From JAGOEY01 sp017997515 (GTDB lineage: Bacteria > Pseudomonadota > Gammaproteobacteria > Burkholderiales > Burkholderiaceae_C): 64,000 nt of DNA. Each line of letters opens with the position of its first letter. The stretch's first letter is position 1. Under the pieces are notes generated by a model, which searched no databases, had not been told where the DNA came from, and worked only from the letters and a program-made list of their open reading frames with translations. The stretch spans positions 3,038,001 to 3,102,000 of the forward strand of contig CP111109.1 of assembly GCA_026314275.1 (NCBI GenBank), written 5' to 3'. Shown here piece by piece: positions 9,674-17,763 of this stretch. The translations under genes were made by a program, and so were the position numbers.

Positions 9674-10291
9674 TTACAGCGAATCAGGTGCGCACTGTGC
9701 CAACGCCTGTGCTGCCAGCTGGCGAATCTCGTCGGGCAGCCCGGCGGTGGATGCCAAGGTGACGAGCTGACTTCGCCCCTCTGCGGTTTCGGCCAGCTCC
9801 TGCATCTTCACCATTAACGCACGTGTCTGGTCCGAATCCTCTGCCGCTTCGTTTAGTGGTTCCTCGTCTGTCTTGGCGGCCATACCGGTGCGCAAAATAC
9901 TGCACCCATCCGTCAGCACGGCAGTGGCATGCGAGCGCAATAAATTCAGTACCAGTTTGATTTGGTTTTCAGTCGGTTGCGCATCAGCCATGGGCAGTTC
10001 AACCACCACCCGCAACTCACCATCGTGGTCCAGCTCGCAACTTCCTGCGGCGGTTTGCCAGTTATGCGCCATCACAAAACTGACGAATGCAGAGGTGTGT
10101 TCACTGTTACGCACTTCTTCAGGGGGGATAAGTCCAATGATTTCAAAGCTGACCACTGCGCCATCTATGTGCGTGGTAATGCGTAAAATTACATTAGTAT
10201 TTTTAATTTCGATTGGACAAATGAGTGAGTTCTCATCGATTTTTGAAGTAACTCCAATAGAGCTTAGGATTGAATTTATTTTATTTATCAT
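9674..10291 (-). CDS. YbjN-like / type III chaperone-fold-like protein
   Basis: A 205-residue acidic, soluble protein. Residues 1-125 have the alternating strand and helix pattern of YbjN or CesT-type chaperone folds (ILRITTHIDGAVVSFEIIGL, then a central polar segment, then ELRVVVELPMA). The C-terminal part is helical and rich in Glu and Ala. The start ATG is two bases after the TAA of the upstream membrane-protein gene (TAATTATG), implying coupling. The 5' half is clearly AT-rich compared with neighbouring housekeeping genes, a sign of transfer. The family call rests on fold pattern only. Function unknown. Confidence 0.6.
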   Translation of the reverse strand: MINKINSILSSIGVTSKIDENSLICPIEIKNTNVILRITTHIDGAVVSFEIIGLIPPEEVRNSEHTSAFVSFVMAHNWQTAAGSCELDHDGELRVVVELPMADAQPTENQIKLVLNLLRSHATAVLTDGCSILRTGMAAKTDEEPLNEAAEDSDQTRALMVKMQELAETAEGRSQLVTLASTAGLPDEIRQLAAQALAQCAPDSL

Positions 10292-10975
10292 AATTAGTTG
10301 GTTTTTGTTGTAATTTCGGTTTTTTCGTTGGCGGGTTGAGTTTTTAAGATATTACTTGGCGTTGTGCCATTTACAAAATTGTCTGGAGAAGGTTGTTTGT
10401 CGGTGTTGCTTTTTTTGTTATAAAGATTATCTGTGATGTCGCTGATAAGATTGGGAGAATTTAAAAGAATTTGTTTTATTGCGGGTTCTAGTGAATTTTT
10501 TAATTCTTTTATTAATGCGGCTTCTAGTGTTGCTTCTAATGCATTTTTTAATGCCTCCCCATCACTCAGGTGTTTTTCAACTTGTTTTTTTGCGGCGTCA
10601 AACATTTCCCCTTTTGCAGAGTTTATTGCATCGGAATTTGCGAAGGAAAAATAGAGAACAAGAACTGTAATTAAAACCCCAATAACTGCTGAAATTAATC
10701 CAATCCCTTGAACTGCGCTCCATGTGTCGCCAATGCGGGTTTGCATGGCTTCAGTTTTGTCTTTCATGGCGTTTTCATACGCATCGCCGAACGCCTGATT
10801 GATACGGGGTTGCCAAAGCTGAATTTGACGCTCCATGGAAGCGGTGTCATAAACAAAAGCTACATCACCTTGTGGCCCATTTTGCATTTTTTGAATAATC
10901 GGGCTAAAAATTATTTCAACTTTTGGTGGTGGGAATACTGCAGCAGAAGTGAGTGGCCCTTTGAAAAGTAATACC

Positions 10976-12052
10976 TGTCGCATCCCCGACGATTGTATAG
11001 ACTCCAAGCGCTACCCCCTGTTCATGGCCCGCGATGTAATGCGCGTGCTGATTGAGCAACTTCAAGCCGAAGGAGCTACACCGTCATGATGATCGCCCTG
11101 CACAAGAGAGCCCGAACGACCCCTGCCATCCGCGCCGAGATTGCCGCCAGCACTGAGAGCGCCAAAGCCTTGGCCTGCCGCTTTGGCGTAAGCGAAGCCA
11201 CCATCTACAAATGGAAGTCACGCCAATCGGTGCAGGATCGCTCGCACACCGCACACCGTCTGCAAACCACACTGACTTCTGCACAAGAAACCATCGTGGT
11301 ACATCTGCGACGCACCCTGTTACTGCCACTGGATGACTTGCTGGCCGTGACCCGTGAGTTCCTTTGCCCCGATGTCTCTCGCTCAGGGCTGGACCGGTGT
11401 TTGCGCAGGCATGGTGTGGGCAACCTCCATGCCCTCAAGCCTGCAACACCCCAGGAGCCTCACAAGGCCTTCAAGAGCTATGAGCCGGGCTACTTGCACA
11501 TGGATGTCAAATACCTGCCCCAGATGCAGGATGAGACCAAGCGGCGCTACCTGTTCGTGGCCATTGACCGGGCCACGCGCTGGGTGTTTGTGGCGATCAA
11601 GAAGGACAAGACAGCTGCCAGTGCGGGCAGTTTCTTGAAAGCGTTGCACAAGGCGTGCCCGCTCAAGATCGTCAAGTTATTGACGGACAACGGCAAGGAG
11701 TTCACAGACCGGCTGTTTGCCAGCCGTGAGCGTGCACCCAGTGGCAATCACGAGTTTGACCAGCTGTGCCAGGAGTTGGGCATTGAGCACCGCCTGACCA
11801 GACCGAGAACGCCCAAGACCAACGGCATGGTTGAGCGCTTCAATGGCCGAATCAGCGATGTGCTAAAGACCAACCGCTTCAATAGTGCACTGGATCTGGA
11901 GGAGACCTTGCTGCGCTATGTGGCGCTGTACAACCACCAGTTACCCCAGTCGGCTTTGCAAAGCAAAACCCCAATGCAGGCTATGAAGGGCTGGTACGAT
12001 TCTCAGCCAAGCCTGTTTCATAAGCGTCCTTATGATCGTCCGGGATGCGACA
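10976..12052 (+). mobile_element. IS481-family insertion sequence, copy 2 (1077 bp)
   Basis: Same length as copy 1 and opposite in orientation. Ends are 18-bp inverted repeats with one mismatch in the left end (TGTCGCATCCCCGACGAT). It is flanked by the 6-bp duplication AATACC at 10970-10975 and 12053-12058, which proves a direct insertion into the membrane-protein gene. Confidence 0.95.
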
Positions 12053-12072
12053 AATACCCATGTAGAAGCTAA
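11086..12072 (+). CDS. IS481-family transposase, copy 2
   Basis: Identical to copy 1 for 322 residues, with the same helix-turn-helix and D140, D201, E250 catalytic residues. The frame has no stop inside the element; it reads six codons into host DNA (ending KYPCRS) before TAA at 12070-12072. The start at 11086 is the first of two adjacent ATGs. Confidence 0.93.
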   Translation: MMIALHKRARTTPAIRAEIAASTESAKALACRFGVSEATIYKWKSRQSVQDRSHTAHRLQTTLTSAQETIVVHLRRTLLLPLDDLLAVTREFLCPDVSRSGLDRCLRRHGVGNLHALKPATPQEPHKAFKSYEPGYLHMDVKYLPQMQDETKRRYLFVAIDRATRWVFVAIKKDKTAASAGSFLKALHKACPLKIVKLLTDNGKEFTDRLFASRERAPSGNHEFDQLCQELGIEHRLTRPRTPKTNGMVERFNGRISDVLKTNRFNSALDLEETLLRYVALYNHQLPQSALQSKTPMQAMKGWYDSQPSLFHKRPYDRPGCDKYPCRS

Positions 12073-12306
12073 AAACCATAATAATAAGCCTGCAGTCAGA
12101 GCGGTTGCAAGATAAACCCATAGTTTTGCATTTTTTGAATTTTGTGTTTGTGAGAAATCCTGTAGAACAAGATTTCCTGGAGAATTAGGTTCTCCAGGAA
12201 TATTTTGAACATCGGGTTTTTCGATTTCTTGTGAATTATTTTTTGTTGCAGATTCTGTTTGTGTGTTATTTATTTCTGGATTTTTCATCTGGTCTCCTAT
12301 TTTTTA

Positions 12307-12951
12307 TTAAATTTCGTTGAGAGCTTCTTTTATTTTGATGAAATTTCCTTGCGTTGCCAATATTTTTATTTTTGCTAAAATTTCTGCATTATTAGTATTC
12401 CCCAGCATTGGCATTATGTCAAATTGCTTGGCATCCATTAGCATGAGTAGTATGTCTTTTTTGAGGGTCTCCGTGTTTAGCTCGGATCCTGTTTTTAGAA
12501 TTCTATTAATAGATGGCCAAGTTTCTCTTGTGGAGCTAATAAGGGAATTAGTTATTCGTTTAACTTGGTTTAGGGTGAGTTTATCGTTGTCTTCAATGGC
12601 GATGGCCCAGTCAATATAAACGTCGCCGTCATCAGGATCTAGGCACCAGCGACCAATCTTGCGTTCATAATTGATTTGTAGAAAATACCGCATAAGCTCT
12701 GCTCTGTAGAGGCTTTCCTGAATAATTTTTTTTTCAATAATTCTTGCAAATCGAATTTGAAGAAATTCTCCATTCTCTTGCAGACTTAAAATTACTCCAA
12801 CCGATAATTTTTTATATTCATCATCGCTGGTTTCGGCGGAAAAACCGGCAATTAAATCTCCATCATTCTCCGATTTGCCTGGTTGAGAATCAAAATTTTT
12901 CAAACCAATATCTGGCATGTAGCTTTTGAGTGTTTCAAATTTGATGGCCAT
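12307..12951 (-). CDS. YbjN-like domain protein
   Basis: A 214-residue soluble protein. The central stretch ELMRYFLQINYERKIGRWCL followed by DGDVYIDWAIAIEDNDKLTL has the YbjN pattern (short helix, N at the helix end, then a run of strands). The C-terminal 50 residues are a separate small helical segment. The ATG at 12951 has an AGGA ribosome site nine bases upstream; the longer open frame beyond it has no coding character. It is first of the minus-strand set and AT-rich. YbjN proteins are poorly understood and linked to stress or signalling, so no function is assigned. Confidence 0.65.
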   Translation of the reverse strand: MAIKFETLKSYMPDIGLKNFDSQPGKSENDGDLIAGFSAETSDDEYKKLSVGVILSLQENGEFLQIRFARIIEKKIIQESLYRAELMRYFLQINYERKIGRWCLDPDDGDVYIDWAIAIEDNDKLTLNQVKRITNSLISSTRETWPSINRILKTGSELNTETLKKDILLMLMDAKQFDIMPMLGNTNNAEILAKIKILATQGNFIKIKEALNEI

Positions 12952-13330
12952 GGTGCTTTTCCTGTTAAACGAGTAGGTGTTCTGGAGTTGAGTGTAATGG
13001 GGTTGCGGTGTCGATCCGGGCGGGCGTGCCGTTGGGGCGGTACCCTGGTCGGTTACGATAGGTAGCAGCACTGACATGGGCCCGAGGCTCTTCATCCGGC
13101 GCGTTGATGTCGTACGGTCAATTGTGTGGTGGCAGAATTTTCTGGAGGTATTTCGTGGAATCTGAGTGGGGGGCGAGCGATGTGAATGCCGGGCACTTGA
13201 ATGGCATCTTTTTCGCGTGCAGCAGGCAAAAGAATTGTTGTTCTCATGTTGTAGTGCTCTCTTCGCCGCATTTGCTTTTTGCATTCGGGTGGCGCGTCGC
13301 TGACCAGTGTGCTTCCGCTGCTGCAACACC
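12952..13330. other. Divergent intergenic region, no gene seen
   Basis: About 380 bases between the minus-strand YbjN-like gene and the plus-strand caspase-like gene. Both sets must start here. I see no clear sigma-70 pair, operator or RNA structure, only a change from GC-rich to AT-rich composition across it. Confidence 0.5.
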
Positions 13331-14689
13331 ATGAACAGGCGTGACTTTGCAATTGCGGCAAGTGCGTCCGCCGCTTCCTTGGCCGCAACCGCGGTCGCGC
13401 AAACGACTTCGCCGCTGACGCAGTCGGCTTTGGTTATTGGCAACAACGCTTACGTTGGCGGGGCTCGTTTGGTCAATGCAGTCCGCGATGCGAAGCTCAT
13501 GCACAGCACGTTTGAGCGGCTTGGGGCTGCTTCGTCGCTGCACATGGATTTGTCTGGTGCGGACATGGCCCGTATTTTTGAAGCGCACGTCGTGTCGCTG
13601 CGGCGTCGTCCGGTCGACATTGCCTGGGTTTTTCTTTCAGGCCATGGAGTGCAAGTGAATGGGCGAAGCCTGCTTTTGGGGGTGGACGCAAATTCGGATC
13701 GTTTTGAAGACGTGCAGGCGCGCAGTTATAGCTTGGACAAGATCAAAGCATTGCTTGAATCCGCTCGGCCCCAGGTGTGTGTGGTGGTGGTGGATGCCTG
13801 CCGCGACAACCCGTTCCCAAGCCAGACGCGTAGTATCAGTGCTGCCAAGCCTGGGCTTGTGACCGAAAGCTGGGGTGGGTCTTTGGTCGCGTTCTCCACG
13901 GCACCGTTCACGGTGGCACAGGACTGGCCGAACCGTCCCAATGGCCCCTACGCTGGTGCGTTGAACGCGGCGTTACTGGCACCAAAATCACGGCAACTTG
14001 AGCAGGTGTTCAAGGATGCGTCCGATGTGGTCTATGCCGCGACGGGCCGTGAGCAGTTGCCTGGTTACTACTCCGAGCTTCGTGCCCAAGTGTGGCTAGA
14101 CAACGGCGTTGTTGCTTTGCGGCGGCCACCTGCAGTGTCTGCGGGGACAGGCGCACCTCCCGAGCGTTCTGGCGCGGCACGGTCTGTGTCTGCTGGTTTT
14201 TACCGTGCCGATGCCATTCCGGCAGGAATTTACGCAGAGGCCACGGCGCGGGATTGGCAGCGTATCACCAGTGAACTGGAGGGTATGGCTTTTAGGTTTG
14301 ACTCAGGTGACGCCAAAGAGGCTGTGCGGGAAGGTCGCACTGGCCAAACTGGTGATCGCGAGCGCACGCTTGCGGGCCTGCTGCTGGAGCAGGGCAAGGC
14401 TGGCAAGCGCGATTTGCCCGGAGCCGCCCAGTTGTACGAGCGTGCGGCAAAGAATGGTTTTGTGACGGCTCAGGTGTTGTTGGGGGAGTTGGAGTTTGCG
14501 CGCAAAAACTATGCCGTCGCCTATCGATGGATATCTCTTGCCGCACAGACAGGATGGACACGACCCCTGCTCAACCAGGCCCAGTTGCTTGCGGGCGGGC
14601 AGGGGGTCAATGCATCCCCCGAGGACGCTGCGCGCCGCATGATGGACGCACTTCGTGGGTTGGCTCCACCTAACTCTCAGAACCGATGA
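13331..14689 (+). CDS. Exported caspase-like (C14) peptidase with Sel1-like repeats
   Basis: A 452-residue protein. It starts with a twin-arginine-type signal (MNRRDFAIAASASAASLAAT), so the product is probably exported folded. The p20-type caspase domain spans about 30-250, with catalytic His in LSGHGVQ (H105) and Cys in VDACRDNPF (C157). The C-terminal 100 residues hold Sel1-like helices (PGAAQLYERAAKNGF, YAVAYRWISLAAQTG), usually a protein-binding surface. Its stop overlaps the next start as ATGA. Metacaspase-type enzymes cleave after Arg or Lys; the targets here are unknown. Confidence 0.85.
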   Translation: MNRRDFAIAASASAASLAATAVAQTTSPLTQSALVIGNNAYVGGARLVNAVRDAKLMHSTFERLGAASSLHMDLSGADMARIFEAHVVSLRRRPVDIAWVFLSGHGVQVNGRSLLLGVDANSDRFEDVQARSYSLDKIKALLESARPQVCVVVVDACRDNPFPSQTRSISAAKPGLVTESWGGSLVAFSTAPFTVAQDWPNRPNGPYAGALNAALLAPKSRQLEQVFKDASDVVYAATGREQLPGYYSELRAQVWLDNGVVALRRPPAVSAGTGAPPERSGAARSVSAGFYRADAIPAGIYAEATARDWQRITSELEGMAFRFDSGDAKEAVREGRTGQTGDRERTLAGLLLEQGKAGKRDLPGAAQLYERAAKNGFVTAQVLLGELEFARKNYAVAYRWISLAAQTGWTRPLLNQAQLLAGGQGVNASPEDAARRMMDALRGLAPPNSQNR

Positions 14690-15129
14690 ACAACAATATC
14701 GAGCCCTCCTCTTCCCGCTCTGCCCTTGAGTGGCTTGGCCATTTCTTCGCATCCCATGCCATGTTGTGCCTTGTGACTCTGATGCTGTTATTGGGGTTGG
14801 TTTTGGCGCTGGCACCGATTGCATGGACGTATGCCAACTTGCCAGCGGCAGGGGCTGGAAAAAATGTTGTGGGATCCAAGGGCGCTGGCGGATTCGGGGC
14901 CGCGGGCGCAGAGTGCTCACGTGTGGTGGTGTCTTTTCAGAGTGCCGCACCGATCGCGCAGATTGCCAATTTTCTGTCGAACCTTGACGCAAGTATTACC
15001 CATGGACCCGACGAAAACGGTGCATTCGAGTTGACTGTGCCCGCTGGCGAGAGCGTGGCCGTTGCTGCGGCATTGCTACGCGCGGATGCGCTCGTGGTGG
15101 CTGCGGCACCGCATCGAGGTTGCCGATGA
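14686..15129 (+). CDS. Single-pass membrane protein with small C-terminal domain
   Basis: A 147-residue protein with one hydrophobic helix at about 24-50 (core AMLCLVTLMLLLGLVLALAP) and a C-terminal domain of about 65 residues. That domain reads CSRVVVSFQSAAPIAQIANF then ITHGPDENGAFELTVP, a pattern seen at the periplasmic ends of Burkholderiales anti-sigma-like and protease-propeptide-like proteins. It overlaps both neighbours by ATGA, so it is part of a three-gene coupled operon and may tether or inhibit the exported caspase. That role is inference. Confidence 0.7.
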   Translation: MNNNIEPSSSRSALEWLGHFFASHAMLCLVTLMLLLGLVLALAPIAWTYANLPAAGAGKNVVGSKGAGGFGAAGAECSRVVVSFQSAAPIAQIANFLSNLDASITHGPDENGAFELTVPAGESVAVAAALLRADALVVAAAPHRGCR

Positions 15130-16490
15130 ATCCTTTGAAAGGTGAGGACCGCCTGTGGAAGAGAAGCATCGCAGACATTGCGGCAGGATGTATCACCGCC
15201 GTCATTTTTTACCCGGAATACATTGGTTTGGCTGCCATTTTGGCTCCTGCACTGCCCGGAGCGCAGGCCACGGCGGTCGCAGGAATGCTGGTCATCGGTG
15301 CTGTCGTCATGTGCTGTGTGATGGCCTTGACGGCTCGTCAGCCATTGTTGTCAGGGCCTCGGGCGGCTTCGTTTGCATTGATGGTGGGTGGGGTAAAGCT
15401 GGCAACTTACCAGGTCGATGTTGACGCACGACTGTCTGCGGCTTTGGTGGCGATGCCTCTGATGCTGGTGATCGCTGCAGCCTTTCAGCTGATTGGGCTG
15501 AAGCAGTCGGTGCAGGACAGGGTGCGATACAGCCACATTGCTCTGCGCAAAGGTTTTATGTATGCGTCGGCAGTGGGCATCGTTGTGGGGGTTTGTGCCG
15601 TTGGGTTGGAAGGGTGTTTGCGCGTCGATGCGAAATCTACGATTTTGGTGTTTGCACTAGCGGTTGGTAGTGCGTTAGCCTGGGGCAATTTTTGCAGCCA
15701 CGAAACCCGTCCACGGGCTAAAAAGCTTGCCCCATTTTCCATGCTCATCGGCATGGGTATGTCTGTGGCGGGCTACTACCTTCTTATTGCATCAGCAGCC
15801 CATGGCGGGCTGTGTGCCACGTTGGGCACAAGCGGCATGCACATTTCGAGTATTGGGCAATTGCTGGCGTCACCTGGCATGTTCTCTCTTGTGTGGGCAG
15901 CCGCCCCAATCTGGTTATGGGGTGTCCTGGTGGTCTTTGGCGTTCTGCTTGGTGTAGCAATGCTTTTTGAGAATTTGACCGCGTTGAAAGACTGTGAAGA
16001 TAGGATGGGCTTGCACCACACCAACTGGGATGCCTGTATCAAGGCTAATGCCGCAGCTAATTTTTTGAGCGCACCCCTTGGTTTGGCCAGTGGCTCGCTG
16101 GCACCATCGCGAAGTGTTGCTTTGAACGAGGCATTCGGACGCTCTTCCTTGGCAGTGCTGGCCCATGGTGTGAGCCTGATCGCTATCTTGCTGCTGCTAG
16201 GCGAATGGATCGCCAGGTTGCCGCAGCTGTCGGTGGTGGTCGCACTGGTCTTGGTGGCGATACAGATGATCGACAAAGAATTGCGTGAGAAAGTCTGGAG
16301 AAGTGGCTATATTCCCAGTGCTTCAGTTGCTGAGGTGAAGACGACATGGCTCTTTTTGGTCATTCTTGTTGGTGCTGTCTGTGTCGGAATGCTTACACGC
16401 TACAAAGAACTGGGATTTGGCCTCGGCGTTTTGGTGAGCATATTGGGATGGGCAGTTTTGCTGCGCGGAATACCATCGAAGCGCAGCTGA
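15126..16490 (+). CDS. SulP/SLC26-like membrane transporter lacking a STAS domain
   Basis: A 454-residue protein with about 12-14 hydrophobic helices. The N-terminal segment (IADIAAGCITAVIFYPEYIG, then LLSGPRAASFALMVGG) and the later ASGSLAPSRSVALNEAFGR are the SulP-type helix 1, 3 and 10 regions. SulP proteins move sulfate, bicarbonate or dicarboxylates, but the C-terminal STAS domain that usually follows is absent. The ATG at 15126 overlaps the upstream TGA. Pairing of such a permease with a caspase-like enzyme is not a combination I know. Confidence 0.75.
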   Translation: MNPLKGEDRLWKRSIADIAAGCITAVIFYPEYIGLAAILAPALPGAQATAVAGMLVIGAVVMCCVMALTARQPLLSGPRAASFALMVGGVKLATYQVDVDARLSAALVAMPLMLVIAAAFQLIGLKQSVQDRVRYSHIALRKGFMYASAVGIVVGVCAVGLEGCLRVDAKSTILVFALAVGSALAWGNFCSHETRPRAKKLAPFSMLIGMGMSVAGYYLLIASAAHGGLCATLGTSGMHISSIGQLLASPGMFSLVWAAAPIWLWGVLVVFGVLLGVAMLFENLTALKDCEDRMGLHHTNWDACIKANAAANFLSAPLGLASGSLAPSRSVALNEAFGRSSLAVLAHGVSLIAILLLLGEWIARLPQLSVVVALVLVAIQMIDKELREKVWRSGYIPSASVAEVKTTWLFLVILVGAVCVGMLTRYKELGFGLGVLVSILGWAVLLRGIPSKRS

Positions 16491-16522
16491 TTTGCTGCGT
16501 TGACTGAATTTAGCTACAAAAT

Positions 16523-17731
16523 TTATAGCAGTCCGCGCCCAGCCAGATTGCGCATCAGGTCAGTTAGGCCAAAATTCCACGGCTTCACCTGGTTGCAGTG
16601 CCGCACGCGGTTGACGAGTGTGCCCAGCTGGGGTGTGCTCACCGTCACCACGTCGCCCACCGCGTGGGTGAAACCCTGGCCGGGGCCGTAGCGGTCTTGC
16701 GACGGGGCAAACATGGTGCCCAGGAACAGCATAAAACCGTCGGGGTACTGGTGGTTGGGGCCAATCACCTGGGCCACGATGTCGAGCGGGTCGCGGCTGA
16801 TCTTGGCCATGGAGCTGGCACCTTGCATCACAAAACCCTCCGGGCCTTCTTGTCCTTCCACCCGCAGCGACAACTCGCAACTGCGTACATCGTCGATGCC
16901 AAACTGCGCGTCGAACAAACGAATCCATGGCCCCACGGCGCACGATGCGTTGTTGTCCTTGGCCTTGCCCAGCAGCAGGGCGCTGCGGCCTTCGATGTCG
17001 CGCAGGTTTACGTCGTTGCCCAGCGTGGCACCGACCACCTGGCCGCGTGGGTTCACGGCCAGCACAATTTCGGGCTCCGGGTTGTTCCAGGCGGACTGGG
17101 CCAGGATGCCCACGTCGGCCCCGGAGCCCACCGCCGACAACACCGGTGCTTTGGTGAACACCTCGGCATCGGGGCCAATACCTACTTCGAGGTACTGCGA
17201 CCACACGCCCTGGTCCAGCAGCACCTGCTTCACCCGCTGGGCGTCGGCCGAGCCGGGCACGATGTCGGCCAGGTTGTCACCCAGGATGCCACCCAGTGCT
17301 TTGCGGATGTCGCTGGCCTTGGCCGCGTCGCCGCGTGCCTGCTCTTCGATCACCCGCTCCAGCAGGCTGGCGACAAAGGTCACACCGCTGGCTTTGACGA
17401 CCTGCAGGTCACACGGGGCCAGCAGCCAGGGGCGGCTGGTGTCGCGGTGTGTTTCGTCGCTGTTGTGCATCACCTGGTCCAGCATGGCCACTGCGGGCAG
17501 GCTGCCACCGGCGACGGCGGTGCGTACAGCCTGGGCTGGGTCGTCCAGCGCCATCAACTGGCTGCTGGTGGCGGCGATGCTGGACAAGTCCAGCAGGCGC
17601 TGGTCTGCAGCCACTGCCACCAGCACCGGGCCGGTGCCGGGCAACCAGATACGGCCGACCAAACAAGCCTGTGCGGCGTCTTGTGGGAGGGATGCGCCCA
17701 AAACGGGCTGCAGTGAGTTGTGTGCGGACAT
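16523..17731 (-). CDS. Fumarylacetoacetate hydrolase (FAH) family protein
   Basis: A 402-residue FAH-superfamily enzyme, of the long form. The C-terminal catalytic half has the metal-binding region NPEPEIVLAVNPRGQVVG and the conserved segment DNNASCAVGPWIRLF. FAH members in sugar-acid operons act as 2-keto-3-deoxy-pentonate dehydratases or 2,4-diketo-3-deoxy-acid hydrolases, and either fits next to a DapA-family enzyme and a TRAP transporter. It is last in the minus-strand catabolic operon, 32 bases after the kinase. Confidence 0.82.
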   Translation of the reverse strand: MSAHNSLQPVLGASLPQDAAQACLVGRIWLPGTGPVLVAVAADQRLLDLSSIAATSSQLMALDDPAQAVRTAVAGGSLPAVAMLDQVMHNSDETHRDTSRPWLLAPCDLQVVKASGVTFVASLLERVIEEQARGDAAKASDIRKALGGILGDNLADIVPGSADAQRVKQVLLDQGVWSQYLEVGIGPDAEVFTKAPVLSAVGSGADVGILAQSAWNNPEPEIVLAVNPRGQVVGATLGNDVNLRDIEGRSALLLGKAKDNNASCAVGPWIRLFDAQFGIDDVRSCELSLRVEGQEGPEGFVMQGASSMAKISRDPLDIVAQVIGPNHQYPDGFMLFLGTMFAPSQDRYGPGQGFTHAVGDVVTVSTPQLGTLVNRVRHCNQVKPWNFGLTDLMRNLAGRGLL

Positions 17732-17763
17732 GGGGTTCGATCCGGTGAAGGGTTAAAAATCTT

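Larger units (their letters stand above)
10294..12288 (-). pseudogene. Two-helix membrane protein gene split by IS copy 2
   Basis: The 5' part is 12053-12288 and the 3' part 10294-10969. Removing the IS and one copy of the AATACC duplication joins them in frame into 912 bases, a 303-residue protein. It would have a polar N-terminus, a hydrophobic helix at about 54-80 (core YLATALTAGLLLWFLASTWV), a 90-residue loop, a second helix at about 167-188 (core GLISAVIGVLITVLVLYF), and a long charged helical tail. The start has a good ribosome site (AGGAG). I do not recognise the family. It sits between two YbjN-like genes. Both halves are AT-rich. Confidence 0.85.

Noticed and set aside
10970..11007. 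Start codon of a 237-residue membrane protein beginning MESIQSSGMRQ
   Set aside because: Those residues are encoded by the IS terminus. The true gene begins at 12288 beyond the IS.
8540..12052. Composite transposon formed by the two IS copies
   Set aside because: Each copy has its own matched 6-bp target duplication (GTTAAT, AATACC), so they inserted separately and the segment between them is resident DNA.
12952..13446. N-terminal extension of the YbjN-like gene
   Set aside because: Composition is not protein-like, it runs across the divergent promoter region and into the caspase gene, and ATG 12951 has a good ribosome site.
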